From NCBI GenBank assembly GCA_036874045.1, contig CM072344.1, positions 15,348,501-15,412,500 of the forward strand: a DNA stretch of 64,000 nucleotides, written 5' to 3'. The translations under genes and the position numbers were made by a program. Under the pieces are notes generated by a model, which ran no database searches, had not been told where the DNA came from, and saw nothing but the letters and a program-made list of their open reading frames with translations. This document shows, in pieces, positions 39,801-48,168 of this stretch. The DNA comes from Cymodocea nodosa (lineage: Eukaryota > Streptophyta > Magnoliopsida > Alismatales > Cymodoceaceae). Numbering within the stretch: the stretch's first letter is position 1; each line of letters opens with the position of its first letter.

Positions 39801-42800
39801 TAGAAGGGACTTGATCTACATTACCTCACATGTGGTTTCTTTCATGGCCTTGTATTCAACCTCAACATTGAGTAGAAAACAACACTATTTTTTGCTATGC
39901 CACATAACAAGATTGCTACCAACATATGTACAATAACCAAAAGTGGACTTCTTGTCCCTCTTATCTCCAGCATAACCCAGAATCAAAAAAAAATTCAACT
40001 TTGAAATGACCATTTGCACAATATAGGAGACCTTTTCCAAGAGTTCCTTTAATATAAGTACATGCTGGACCCCCTTTAAATGAACTTGTTTAGGATTATG
40101 CATGAATTGACTAAGGAGCACGACAATATAAGCAATGTATGGTCTAGTGACAGTGAGATATATGAGTTTCCCAATTAATCATCTATACTGATTGGCATCC
40201 TCTAATGGTGCTGAATCTATGTCCCAAAAGGAAGGATTTTGCTTGACAAGCATGGATTATGGTTTGCAGCCAAGATAACTTGTTTCCTCAAGTAGGTCTA
40301 ACACATATTTCTGCTGGGTTAACAATATTTTTCTTTTGAAATACATGAACTCAATGCCAAGGAAGTAGCTAGGTCAACCTAACTCATTTATCTAGAATGC
40401 ATTGGCAAGGTATTCTTTGGTCCTTTTAATGCCTTTGTCATCATTACCCATGAAAATGATGTTGTCTACATGCACTGTCAAGATAACACAACCTCTTGAG
40501 CTTTGACGAATGAACACAAAGTTGTCAACAGCACACTTATGAAAGTGGCCAGCAAACATAACTTGGCTAAGTTTATGGAACCAGGTTCTAGGACTTTGTT
40601 TCAGTCCATAAATAGACTTTTTTAATAAGCACATTTGTTTCTCTCCCAGGCAACAAAACCTAGAGGTTGTTCCATATAGATTTTCTCATTTAGGTCTATA
40701 TAAAAAAGCGTTCTTCACATCAAGTTGATGTAAAAACCAATTTTGGTTCACAACTATGGAGAGAATGATGCAAATGGAATTGAGATAAGCTACTAGAGCA
40801 AAGGTTTCTTCATAGTTTATCCCTTGTTTCTGAGTGAATCCATGAGCCACAAGACGAGCTATGTACCTTTCAACTATACCAAGTACAAGGGAGGTATAGT
40901 AGCCACCAAAGGACAACAAGGCAGCCAAACTAGAACTAGGTGTATTTTGCACGAGGGTGTAGACGTCATTGTTGCCTCTACACCCTAAACCAATCCTCCT
41001 CCCATCTAAAGGTCCTGAAAGGTGCAATGGAAAGGAAAAAAGGTTACGAAACATGAAAGTTGAATTGTTATGACACTAATATACAAAAGATTTACAAGTA
41101 GATCAGGAACATAAAATGTTTGATCAAGGCAAATATCAAAAATAACCTTAATAGACCCTTTACCAGAAACCTTGCAAGTCTGACTATCAGTGGCAATCAC
41201 ACTGCAAATATTTGGTAAATGTTGTATGCAGTCAAATAAGGAGAGACTACTTGTCATATGTTGAAAGCCTCCTAAGTCTACAATCCAAGAATTGGTGTCT
41301 TCCCTAGCTACCTTAGTTGAAGCAGTACCTGAAGAGTGGGAGGCTAACGTTGTCGTGGCTAGAGTAGAGGTGGTTTGCAATTGCATCAACTTGTCAAGGT
41401 CAACTTTGGAAATTTTCACCATCAAGGTATCATCAGTGATTGTTGCAAGAGCATGAGGTTCCATAGTGTCTGTAACAAGTCAGGCCCAAGCTAGTTTGCC
41501 AGATTTATCCCATCACTTTTCTAATCGATGCCCAAGTTTGCCACAATGTTGGCACTTGAGTTTTCCTCTCCCTCCATCACATTTCCCACGAGCATGGAAA
41601 GTGGAGGCAATCAAAGTTGTTCCATCAGTAGGAGTTGGTGTAGTAGGTACAATAGTAGAAATCCAAAAAACTTTGGCAAATGTCTTTTTAAAATCAAGCA
41701 TTTGGTCCAAACCAGGAACTTGACCTTAGATCTGAGAACTAATATCAGGAGCTAAGTCAATCAAGAAAGCAGCAACAAGCAACTTTTCACGATAACATTT
41801 ACTAACACTGATCTCAAAGGTTGGAGGTTGGTAGAGATCTAGTTCCTTTGTGAGACCATGAAGAATGGTATAATATTCTTGGAGACTTTGATCTCTTTGC
41901 CTAAGAGTGAACAATTTTTCATACACTTGAAAGGTCTTGACCACATTTTTTTCATACCCATAGGTTTTCTTCGAGGATAGTCAAATCTTGTGTGTAGGTC
42001 ACATCATAGAAACACTATGAGCAATGTTAGGTTCAATACAACTAGTAGCCAAGAAATAATAACTACATCATTAGCAGTTAGCTAATCACCATAGGCATCA
42101 AATTTGTCACTTGAAGGTTCACAGGTCAAGTGACTCTAATTTTCTTGTGGGCAAATACAATTGTTTCAAAACTTTGGGCCCACAAAATGTAATTGGAGCC
42201 ATTTAATTTTTCAGTCGCAGGAATGAAATTGTGTATCAAGGAGGTATCCTTAGAAGCCATCTGAAAGGTAAAGTGTTGACAGGTCAAGCTTTGGTTTGAG
42301 CAAGCAAGAACTTTCCACAAAGATTGTCGAGGACTGTCACAAAGGATAACAATCCATAGGGGCACTAACAAACGAAGGCACTACAATTCGACAAAGGTCT
42401 GACTAACGAAGGGCACTGCAAATTCACAGAAGCAACTAACAAACGGATAACAAGAAGACACGAACACAACGATCACAGGAAGAACAACACAATTTGATAG
42501 CAACACCACGAAGCTATCATTGCAAATCCACAGAATCTTACAAGGGGGGGCAATGCACATCGGTGGGTGACAGCACAACCGTTAGAGGCAACGACATAGA
42601 GCACATTGACGAGTAACTGGCACAACTGTCAAAGGTGACAACATAGAGAAGAACTACTATAGCCTACCTTACATGAAAAGATGACAACCAGACTACAGAT
42701 CATCAACCTTCACGTATGGACATCGATGGATGAAATCAACTCAGGAGCACTAACAGCACCACATCAAGCCGTAAGGAGGAGATAAGACCGATGGCCAACA

Positions 42801-45800
42801 TGCACGCACCTCAAAATACCTCATGTAAGCGATTTCAACCAAACAAGTAGGCTGTCAGAAGTTGATAGTTGAAAGAGGTGGGGGGTATTGAAAATCAATG
42901 GTGGAGCCCTAACCTTGTTTACGCTCTAATACCATGTAAAGAGTAAAGTGGTAAAAATTGTTCAATCCTGAAAATAAGGAATGGTACAAATATATATAGT
43001 TACATAATCAGGAACGGGCATATATGTTCACAGCATCAAACACAAACATACATTGAATAAAATTCAAGGAAAGTTAGATAGTTCATACAATATATGAATA
43101 ACAGATTACAATCGATAAGATAATGAAAAAATTATCATAAATAATCAAAGGCTAGAAGAAGGCAAAAATGAATTTCAGAAAGTGCCTGTTGACAAAGATG
43201 AATCTAGATTCTTTTCATCAACATCAGTCCAAGTGAATGTAGTGTCAGTTCTGCTATTGAAATGAAGGCCCTCAACATAGGACACCTGAATGACAAATCA
43301 GAAAAGAAATTTTTAGCAAGCAATCTACATTAATCACGTTGACTCCATTTTGATAAGGACAGTTTCTATGATAATGGCATTGAAAACTTATTCAAGGAGA
43401 GTGAATGAGAGAATTGTGATGCCGGGAAATTCAGGAAAAGATTCATGCCGTAACTTCAGGAAATGATCAATGTCATATGAGTTAATCCACTAGTAGCAAT
43501 ACTGAGGACTCCTGTGGTCATGCAAGTATATGACATGACAGCTAAGTCAATATTTTAACCCTATAAAATTATTGTTTTGAAAGAAGTCGATTAGATTTTT
43601 GTAGAAAATAAAGACTTTGGGAAGGCTTTGTATGCTCCCTCTATTTGCACTAAATACAATACTAATTTAATTCATAATCCCACTACATGAGGTCAATCAT
43701 ATGAATTCTTTTCTTTCAAATATTTCTATCTATTGTCAAATCTTCAGTTACAACAATAATTAAACTATACTTTCACTAAGTGGAGTCAGTCACATGAATC
43801 ATTTTCTTCCAAATATTTCTATCTATTGTCAAGTCTTCAATTAAATTATAATTTTTTTCTTACAATTCCTAACCAAATGGTTTTAAGTCCATTATTTTTT
43901 AATTTCTATACTAATTAATTCTCCTCTCCTAGTTGGTGCATTTTCTAGTCTCCTAAAGATAGGACCACACTACCAAAACCGATTTTTTCTTATCTTACCT
44001 TCAATAAATGCAACACCTACTCATTCCTAATAAAATCATTTTTTAGTTTATCTCTTATAATATTACCACTCATCATATAGAACCCTAAATGTTCCAGAGA
44101 AATACATCTCTTCTATTTGTCATTTATTATTCTAATTTTTAGATCTATACTTAGGAAAACTTTCAGAAGAAAGGTGATTTTCAAAACAAAAAAAAAAGAC
44201 AACAAATATGTATTCATTTTCCCTCAGAACAGGAAAATATGCTTACTCATGTTGTAGGTTTTCTTTTCCATAAATATAAATGCAGTAATTTCTGATTGAT
44301 TGGAACAAACAAGAGAATTTTATTATTGTCAATGAGAATCATTCTATTTCTCTTTCAATAAAAATAACAACAGTTTCTTATATTTGTATGATATGTGAAC
44401 AATAATATGATATATTTCTACATGTTGGATTTGTTGATCATCACCTTTCAGATTTATTGAAAGAAAGGTAACTATATGTAATTTTATCCATTTGCTAAAT
44501 AATCTAAAAATAACCACATGTAGTATGTCTTTAATATATGTTGCAGATGTAACTCCACTTTTGGAGAGTATCTCCACACAATAAGGAGGAAGGTTAATGT
44601 TAGGTTGGTAGTCTGACATAAATACTTGTCAAACCAACATGAACATCAACCCTAGATATGAACTATTGGGATGTAACTCTCTTAGCAATGTACTATGCAA
44701 ACCTCAACTATAATGAAAAAAACAAGAACAAAGTATTACACACCTTGAGTGTAATATTTTTTATCAAAGAACTGTCTGCATTGCTGCCTACATGTAGCCA
44801 AAAATAAGCAAAGATTCTTGAATTTTAATAGATGGGTGTGAGTAAAAAATAGACTAAGACACTAAACTTATGTTAGTAACTTAGAATCTAGGACCCCTGA
44901 CAAACAAGAGTATGAAAATAGTTGAAAGAATGGTTAAAAGAAAAATTAATGTAATTTGTTTGCAAGAGACCAAATAAGAGATAAAATTCTAAGTTTATCA
45001 AAATAATAGTCATAACTTAGGTATATAGGGAAAGGTAAATGTAGATATGGAGTTGAAATAATAATTAAAAGTTTGATAGATGGCATTCTCGACATAATAT
45101 AAGATTGAATAATAGTGGTTAAGTTTGTAACAGGAAAGAAAATTGTTAATATTACTAGAGCATATACACCATAAATAGGTTTAAAAGAAACTCTAGACAA
45201 TGTTTACTTCAAGGTTTACCGATTAGAGAAAAACTCTTTATAAGGGATTTAAATAGACATGTTGGAAAACTCTTTACATGGTAATAGCAATGAAGAAATA
45301 AACTCTATTTGAGATCACACGTTAGTTGTGAGCTTTTAATAGTAAATTCATGTTTTAAGGATAGATAAACATTTAATCATATTTGACAGTAGATTAAATT
45401 CTAGTTGTGGTTCTTATGGAAAATGATATGGAAGTTTTGTTCCCAAAGATGCTGCCAAGACAGCTGGTGGAGTTGCCACCATGTAAAGAACTCTTTTATG
45501 CATTTATAGAAAATACCTACCATCAGAGTGTTTGTGATTTTGAAAAACAATTGACAAACAGAATGGGCTATACATAATGTGTAATGGTCTGAGGACCTTG
45601 TGAGCAGTCCAAAATTATTAAGGTGCCAATGCCCCTGGGTGATAAGCCAAGGTGACTTGGATGATTGATTGCCTACAAACCCATTTAAATATCTATTTGT
45701 TATTTTTTACACATATATTATATGTATTTTCAAATATTTAATAGTAATTCTGTAAGCTTTTAGTTCTATTATCAGGGTCGAATCATAGTTGGTAGGGATT

Positions 45801-46733
45801 TCAATACCATTAATCATAGTTGGTAGGGATTTCAATACCATTAATCATAGTTAGTAGGGTCGAATCATAGTTGACATGGTTTTCTATTGATGATGAATGG
45901 GAAACAGTTTATCCAGACTACATCAGACAGTACTTGGAGTCACATCAGACAATCTGTCATACCTTACGAGAGAAAGAACTGTTTGCAGCAGCCTCTTCAT
46001 CGAGAAAGGGAATTTTCAGCAAAGCTGCAACCTGAAAAGTACCACTCCCAGGTAAGCATCTCGGCTCACCCTCAAAATAATTCAATAAATAAATCAAAAT
46101 ATTCAGAAAAAACGCATTAGATGGGAAAAGGAACAATTCTTTTCCATACCTCATCGTACGCCTTCTCGCGCTCCAATTTTTGATCAGGTGTAGCTTCCGA
46201 ATTAAGCAACTAAACGAGAAATTCCGAAGAACTACAACATCAGCTCACAAACAAACTTAACACAAAATTGCATTCCGAAAATAAATAAATCAATAACATC
46301 CTCTTGCCTCACCCGATCCTTCACTTCCAACTTCCCGCCGGCCGGCTCCTCAACATGCCGCGCGATGCAATGCGGGACGTTGAACGGCGTTGCTTGGTGT
46401 GCGAATCCGATGCGTACGTTTACGGAACCTTGTGCAACAAAAAAAAAAAAAAAAAAAACAAAGAGAGAAGAAGAAGAAAAGATGACGATGATGATAATGA
46501 AATCTGAAATGAACAATCGAACGGAAAGGCAAAGGTATGGAACAGTGTGCTCTAGGGTTTAGGAGGTCCGTACCTGGGTTTATGACGACAAGGTTGGCCC
46601 CGCGCTCGGCGATCAACTGGGAGGGAACGGCACTCAGCTGAGAAACAAAGGGAGAGAAAAGGACGTGAGAGGAAGCAGATTTGCCGGAGTAAACCGAAAG
46701 CGAGGTACGGAGGGAGATCGAATCCTCTACCAT
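12882..46733 (-). CDS. ARP9: Actin-related protein 9 (ARP9, Arp8/INO80-type), 19 coding exons
   Basis: Exons in coding order: 46574-46733, 46313-46428, 46150-46209, 45963-46031, 43186-43285, 36000-36190, 34776-34896, 33760-33824, 28343-28432, 22801-22851, 22180-22311, 20811-20900, 19875-19945, 19612-19793, 19491-19534, 19363-19412, 16876-16921, 15326-15376, 12882-13025. They sum to 1,833 nt and join in phase to 610 aa plus TAG. Plant ARP9 is a nuclear actin-fold protein that resembles fungal and animal Arp8, a nucleosome-binding subunit of INO80 remodellers. Marker blocks: GANLVVINPGSVNVRIG and PHCIARH (exons 1-2), YREFIYGEEAL and PIRRGHLN (exon 6), VVPETFDSR (7), VVNMGAHVTSVICVEDGV then PFGGDDISRCLLW (9-11), DKIGLAEAITSSI (14), IGGVALTTGL (16), WKGGA (18), and ILGILDFSREAWIHREDW (19). 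The N-terminus (about 36 Ser-rich residues before PSQL) is longer than the Arabidopsis form I remember. Introns 5 and 9 seem to start with GC. Confidence 0.93.
13026..15325 (-). other. ARP9 intron 18
   Basis: A GT-AG intron of 2,300 bp holding the hAT relic at about 13440-14120. A more GC-rich patch at about 14380-14570, of unknown nature, also lies here. Confidence 0.85.
13440..14120 (-). pseudogene. hAT-family transposase relic
   Basis: A minus-strand translation with several stops and frame changes still reads RFVDASIKKKDHKFLYEL, then EVLNVIQTIIDN, then CTNYIDLMLKDI and LISIGITIF. In the same order these match the DUF659/central part of plant hAT transposases (VDAS..., NVVQVVTDN, CAAHCIDLMLEDI, xPGITRF). 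There is no BED finger or hATC domain that I can see and no terminal repeats, so it is a truncated dead copy. It lies in ARP9 intron 18, in the same orientation as the gene. Confidence 0.7.
15377..16875 (-). other. ARP9 intron 17
   Basis: A GT-AG intron of 1,499 bp. The stretch 15780-16610 is less AT-rich and may be old transposon sequence, but no domain can be read. Confidence 0.8.
16922..19362 (-). other. ARP9 intron 16
   Basis: A GT-AG intron of 2,441 bp, mostly featureless apart from a tRNA-derived SINE relic near 18640-18810. Confidence 0.8.
18637..18812 (+). mobile_element. tRNA-derived SINE relic (Au-SINE-like)
   Basis: The sequence begins with an A-box-like segment (aacgcaatagtaaggtcact), then ccattgtgatttggaggtca and a B-box-like ggattcaaatc. 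A body with ataaggctacatatgattgg and a 3' part with cctccttaaatc, catgcattagg and a T-rich end follow. This order matches the widespread angiosperm SINE whose body reads TAAGGCTGCGTACA and ends in a T run. Many mutations show it is old. It lies antisense to ARP9, in intron 16. Confidence 0.65.
19946..20810 (-). other. ARP9 intron 12
   Basis: A GT-AG intron of 865 bp with nothing recognisable inside. Confidence 0.8.
20901..22179 (-). other. ARP9 intron 11
   Basis: A GT-AG intron of 1,279 bp. A phrase at about 21060-21110 (accacatgaatcatttttt, then atttctatctatggtcaa) resembles the antisense RTE-LINE scraps at 35220 and 43690, so a further small LINE fragment is possible. Confidence 0.7.
22312..22800 (-). 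other. ARP9 intron 10
   Basis: A GT-AG intron of 489 bp with A- and T-rich runs and no other content. Confidence 0.8.
24191..25624. mobile_element. PIF/Harbinger-like non-autonomous element, TSD TTA
   Basis: The left end is gggtccatttctatgacc, directly preceded by TTA (24188-24190). The right end is agcacaaacacccc, directly followed by TTA (25625-25627). A 3-bp TTA duplication and G-rich ends of the type GGGTGTTTGTG are typical of PIF/Harbinger (Tourist-like) elements. A subterminal copy of the end motif (atgtttgtgcc) occurs near 24287. There is no transposase frame. The inverted repeats are degenerate, so the element is old. A more GC-rich patch (25230-25460) inside might be captured sequence. 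Confidence 0.6.
26054..26930. repeat. Diverged direct repeat within ARP9 intron 9
   Basis: The blocks around 26110-26235 and 26750-26900 share ctccatctctag, ccaaatgaataggtaag and ttccattgagatagtgaaac in the same order, about 640 bp apart. Between them is a separate exact 37-bp duplication. The pattern suggests a partial tandem duplication of a longer unit. The function is unknown and the limits are approximate. Confidence 0.55.
26621..26694. repeat. 37-bp tandem duplication
   Basis: aacacctccttattgcctct and the following 17 bases occur twice head to tail with almost no difference. Confidence 0.85.
30446..32320 (+). pseudogene. hAT-family transposase pseudogene with all three domains recognisable
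   Basis: Reading across stops and frameshifts, an N-terminal BED-like finger segment (KIWCKYYGKEIANGVVTRLK, about 30540-30610) is followed by a DUF659 block (VIQLVTDNDSNFKKTREKMM then TPCIACCIDLILKKF, about 31390-31510). A hATC dimerisation block (NYERNCSTFNLIHMKRRNKL, about 32255-32310) follows. These are the domains of plant hAT transposases, in the expected order. Many stops interrupt the frame, so it is inactive. Clear 8-bp target duplications or terminal inverted repeats were not found by eye. Confidence 0.8.
33190..33364 (+). mobile_element. Copia retrotransposon 3' end with LTR (33238-33364)
   Basis: A degenerate end of the polyprotein (DIYAL... near 33205-33230, like the DIYAPT ending common in Copia) is followed by the purine tract aagggagag and then by a 127-bp sequence. 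That sequence starts TGTTAGATATG and ends CCCTAACA, the TG...CA form of an LTR. The upstream part of the element is missing or unrecognisable. Confidence 0.65.
33825..34775 (-). other. ARP9 intron 7
   Basis: A GT-AG intron of 951 bp with nothing recognisable. Confidence 0.8.
34897..35999 (-). other. ARP9 intron 6
   Basis: A GT-AG intron of 1,103 bp that includes an RTE-LINE scrap. Confidence 0.8.
35220..35660 (-). pseudogene. RTE-type LINE remnant, reverse transcriptase C-terminal end
   Basis: The minus-strand translation near 35410-35500 gives IGIAHFEDKISKSHLRHF then HIHKGPINAFVR. This aligns with the [21 protein letters not shown]...RRP.NAPVR segment that ends plant RTE LINE polyproteins. 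The rest is degenerate. It is in the same orientation as ARP9, in intron 6. Confidence 0.65.
36713..37915 (-). mobile_element. Copia-like LTR remnant split by a MITE
   Basis: On the minus strand a purine tract (atggggga, just above 37916) is followed by TGTTAGACTT, a typical LTR start at 37915. Ten bases in, the sequence is broken by the MITE at 36899-37905 and resumes as TTGTTATTATC. It continues through a TATA-like ctctataaatatg and may end CCTTCA at about 36713. Without the insert the LTR would be about 190 bp. No clear internal coding region is attached. Confidence 0.5.
36899..37905. mobile_element. 1.0-kb MITE with repeated termini, inserted in an LTR
   Basis: The left end is GGGGGGTTTGTGCAC and the right end is GTGCACAAA followed by nine C. 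A 3-bp direct repeat AAG flanks the element (36896-36898 and 37906-37908), and the empty site can be inferred from the LTR as ataacaagtctaac. Inside the left end is a hairpin (actcggaatctgacggaa paired with ttccgttagattccgagt, 36912-36959) and a second terminus-like ggtgtttgtgca (36964). The right side has two more, tgcacaaacacct at 37752 and 37797. The core is extremely AT-rich with no coding capacity. Size, TSD length and ends fit PIF/Harbinger. Confidence 0.75.
38241..38640 (-). pseudogene. LINE RNase H domain fragment
   Basis: An open minus-strand stretch contains VEVDSRVVYDATGERRCP and HVYHEANKVADLLAKEG. The latter is the C-terminal motif (HV.REAN.VAD.LAK.G) of the RNase H domain found in plant L1-type LINEs. 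Upstream, in related frames, is a stretch reading like the preceding part. No reverse transcriptase is attached. It lies in ARP9 intron 5. Confidence 0.7.
39385..43032 (-). mobile_element. Defective Copia retrotransposon with very short LTRs and no integrase
   Basis: The LTRs are 42934-43032 (5', 99 bp) and 39385-39514 (3', 130 bp). Both start TGT and end GTTCACA in plus orientation, with only 4 differences in the first 76 bp. Flanking 5-mers are acatc and gcatc. The primer-binding site TGGTATTAGAGCG directly follows the 5' LTR, and the purine tract GAAGGGGAG precedes the 3' LTR. On the minus strand come Gag (KLNGSNYILW near 42200, YYTILHGLTKELD near 41850), a zinc knuckle (CQHCGKLGH, about 41540), a protease with its DSG-type site degraded (WIVDLGG, about 41275), the RT N-terminal half (41054-40686), RT with a changed YVDD box (HVDN, about 40470) and RNase H (40121-39606). 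Integrase is absent between protease and RT. Confidence 0.85.
43690..44180 (-). pseudogene. RTE-type LINE remnant, reverse transcriptase C-terminal end
   Basis: The minus-strand translation gives IGVAFIEGKIRKNRFW, then FRRLENAPTRRGEL, matching the end of the RTE RT region ([17 protein letters not shown]...P.NAPVRR). A roughly 80-bp stretch with catatgaatc and ttctatctattgtcaa occurs twice (about 43695-43750 and 43790-43835). Confidence 0.65.
44890..45430 (+). pseudogene. RTE-type LINE endonuclease fragment
   Basis: The plus-strand translation, with many stops, begins VKRKINVICLQETK (about 44930-44970). It is the opposite orientation to the RT fragment 700 bp to its left. INVICLQETKW is the hallmark first motif of the APE endonuclease of RTE LINEs. 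Further along, DLNRHVGK (about 45250) corresponds to GDLNGHVG and is followed by a degenerate NSCFKDR. The fragment is dead and truncated. Confidence 0.65.
45781..45872. repeat. 31-bp short tandem repeat
   Basis: Two full copies (45781-45811 and 45812-45842) of a unit beginning aatcatagttggtaggga, followed by two partial copies beginning aatcatagtt. The array is in ARP9 intron 4 close to exon 4. Confidence 0.8.
46439..46458. repeat. poly(A) run in ARP9 intron 1
   Basis: A run of about 20 A on the plus strand, which is a T run on the coding strand. It sits just upstream of the intron-1 acceptor and acts as, or extends, its polypyrimidine tract. Confidence 0.7.
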
Positions 46734-46810
46734 GGCCGGAAGAGAAAGGTTGTCTTGGGTGATTCGCTCACAACACCAGATATGAACTGCGAAGAGCTTT
46801 TGAAAGCTCC

Positions 46811-46818
46811 TATTTATA
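46811..46818 (-). promoter_or_regulatory. TATA box of ARP9
   Basis: The minus strand reads CAGTATAAATAGGAGC, with the TATAAATA about 80 bp upstream of the ATG at 46733. This predicts a leader of roughly 45-55 nt. Confidence 0.6.
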
Positions 46819-46819
46819 C

Positions 46820-47976
46820 TGTCGCACGCTAGCGAAATAACAAATTACTTTGGAAAAAAATATATATATTTTTATTGTGTCTGATTTATCAAATTTTGTT
46901 TTAATATATTATTTTTATAGTTTATGGAAAAAATAAAAATATATGAGAGATTTCATAACATCCATAATATATTAAAAAAGTTATGTAATTTTATAACATT
47001 AATAAGTAATAGTGACAGAATTAAAAATATCTATACAAGCAATATCCAAAATCCTATGTGAATTACAAAGATATACGGAAGAAAATGATAGATCCCATTT
47101 AACAAAATATTGGAAGGTAAGAGGAAGAAGGGGCAATATATAGGTTGATTTTGTATACTCTTCTTCTTAAATTTAATTTTAGTCGTCCATTATAGAAGCA
47201 TTTTTCTCTAAAAAAAATTGTCATAATTTGCAAATTTACACTTAGGTGTCCATCTTGCATTACTAAAATGTTAACTTAAAGCATAAATGAGCAAATAAAT
47301 TATATGTAGGTACCTATCTTGTAATGTAAGATGCATGACTTAATAATATTTAAATGCATGACTTGTAATTAACTAAATTAGATCAAGATCATGTGATTCC
47401 TATTTTTCGTTGGAATTTAAATGTTTTTAAGAATTCTATGTATCATCAATAACACATTGTTTGGTAATATCATGTGTATGCTGCAAATCATTAGCGTAGC
47501 AAGTTTGATTGGGAAGTGATATGATGCATCCTTATCACATACAACTTTTAAAGAAAAAGGGTGAAGATGTTGTGACATATGCTACAACAAGGAGATTGCC
47601 ATATGCCTCAAAGACAAAACTTTGAATTCCCTTGATTTCATCAAAAGTGAGAGTAACCGTCAAATGCATTCACCCAGATTAAAAGATAGAATGATTACTC
47701 AATCACTCCACAATGAAGAGAAGGATCAAAAGGTTAGCGGAGGATGATGGAGGAGATGAACGCAATTGAAGGGGGGGGAGGAAATAGATGTTAAGATTGG
47801 TAATTATATATCATGTAAGAATATTTCCATGCTTTTCATTACATTGATTGATAACTTGCAGCACAGCAGTATCCTCCAAGATTGGTTGAGATGACACCCA
47901 AGTGCTCATGAAGGTAAAAAAAAAACATATTCAATCAAAGGGCAGAAAATATGTAGGTGAATATATTAATATTTAT
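46820..47976. other. intergenic, ARP9 upstream region
   Basis: AT-rich 5' flank of ARP9. The stretch 47520-47780 is less biased and has a broken frame reading from MMHPYHIQLLKKKGEDVVTY. I could not match it to a family. Confidence 0.4.
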
Positions 47977-48168
47977 TGTTATGGGCTGGTCCATATTCAT
48001 ATTTTGTATCATTTAGATATTTTGTCTAGGTAGTTTATGTAAATATTTTTTCTCTATATTTTGTTTTACCTTTTCTCATGTTGTTAGTCATTTTCTTATT
48101 TTGTTAATGTCGAATGTGAAACTTCACTAGATATAAATAGAAATGTTTACATCCAAAAGGATGCATTA

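Larger units (their letters stand above)
36191..43185 (-). other. ARP9 intron 5, the longest, apparent GC-AG type
   Basis: A 6,995-bp intron. The only donor that keeps the frame is ACAG|GCACTT, paired with attag|AGAAAG. It contains, from the low coordinate, a Copia LTR split by a MITE, a LINE RNase H fragment, and a Copia element without integrase. Confidence 0.7.
43286..45962 (-). other. ARP9 intron 4
   Basis: A GT-AG intron of 2,677 bp that contains RTE-LINE fragments in both orientations and a small tandem repeat. Confidence 0.8.

Noticed and set aside
39885-40121. Possible functional Copia RNase H/RT gene in ARP9 intron 5
   Set aside because: Frames are broken, the RT active-site box is altered and integrase is absent, so it is not a host gene or an active element.
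46232-46562. Plus-strand Lys/Arg/Asp-rich frames beside ARP9 exon 2
   Set aside because: They are created by the poly(A) and gaagaa runs of intron 1 and have no independent support.
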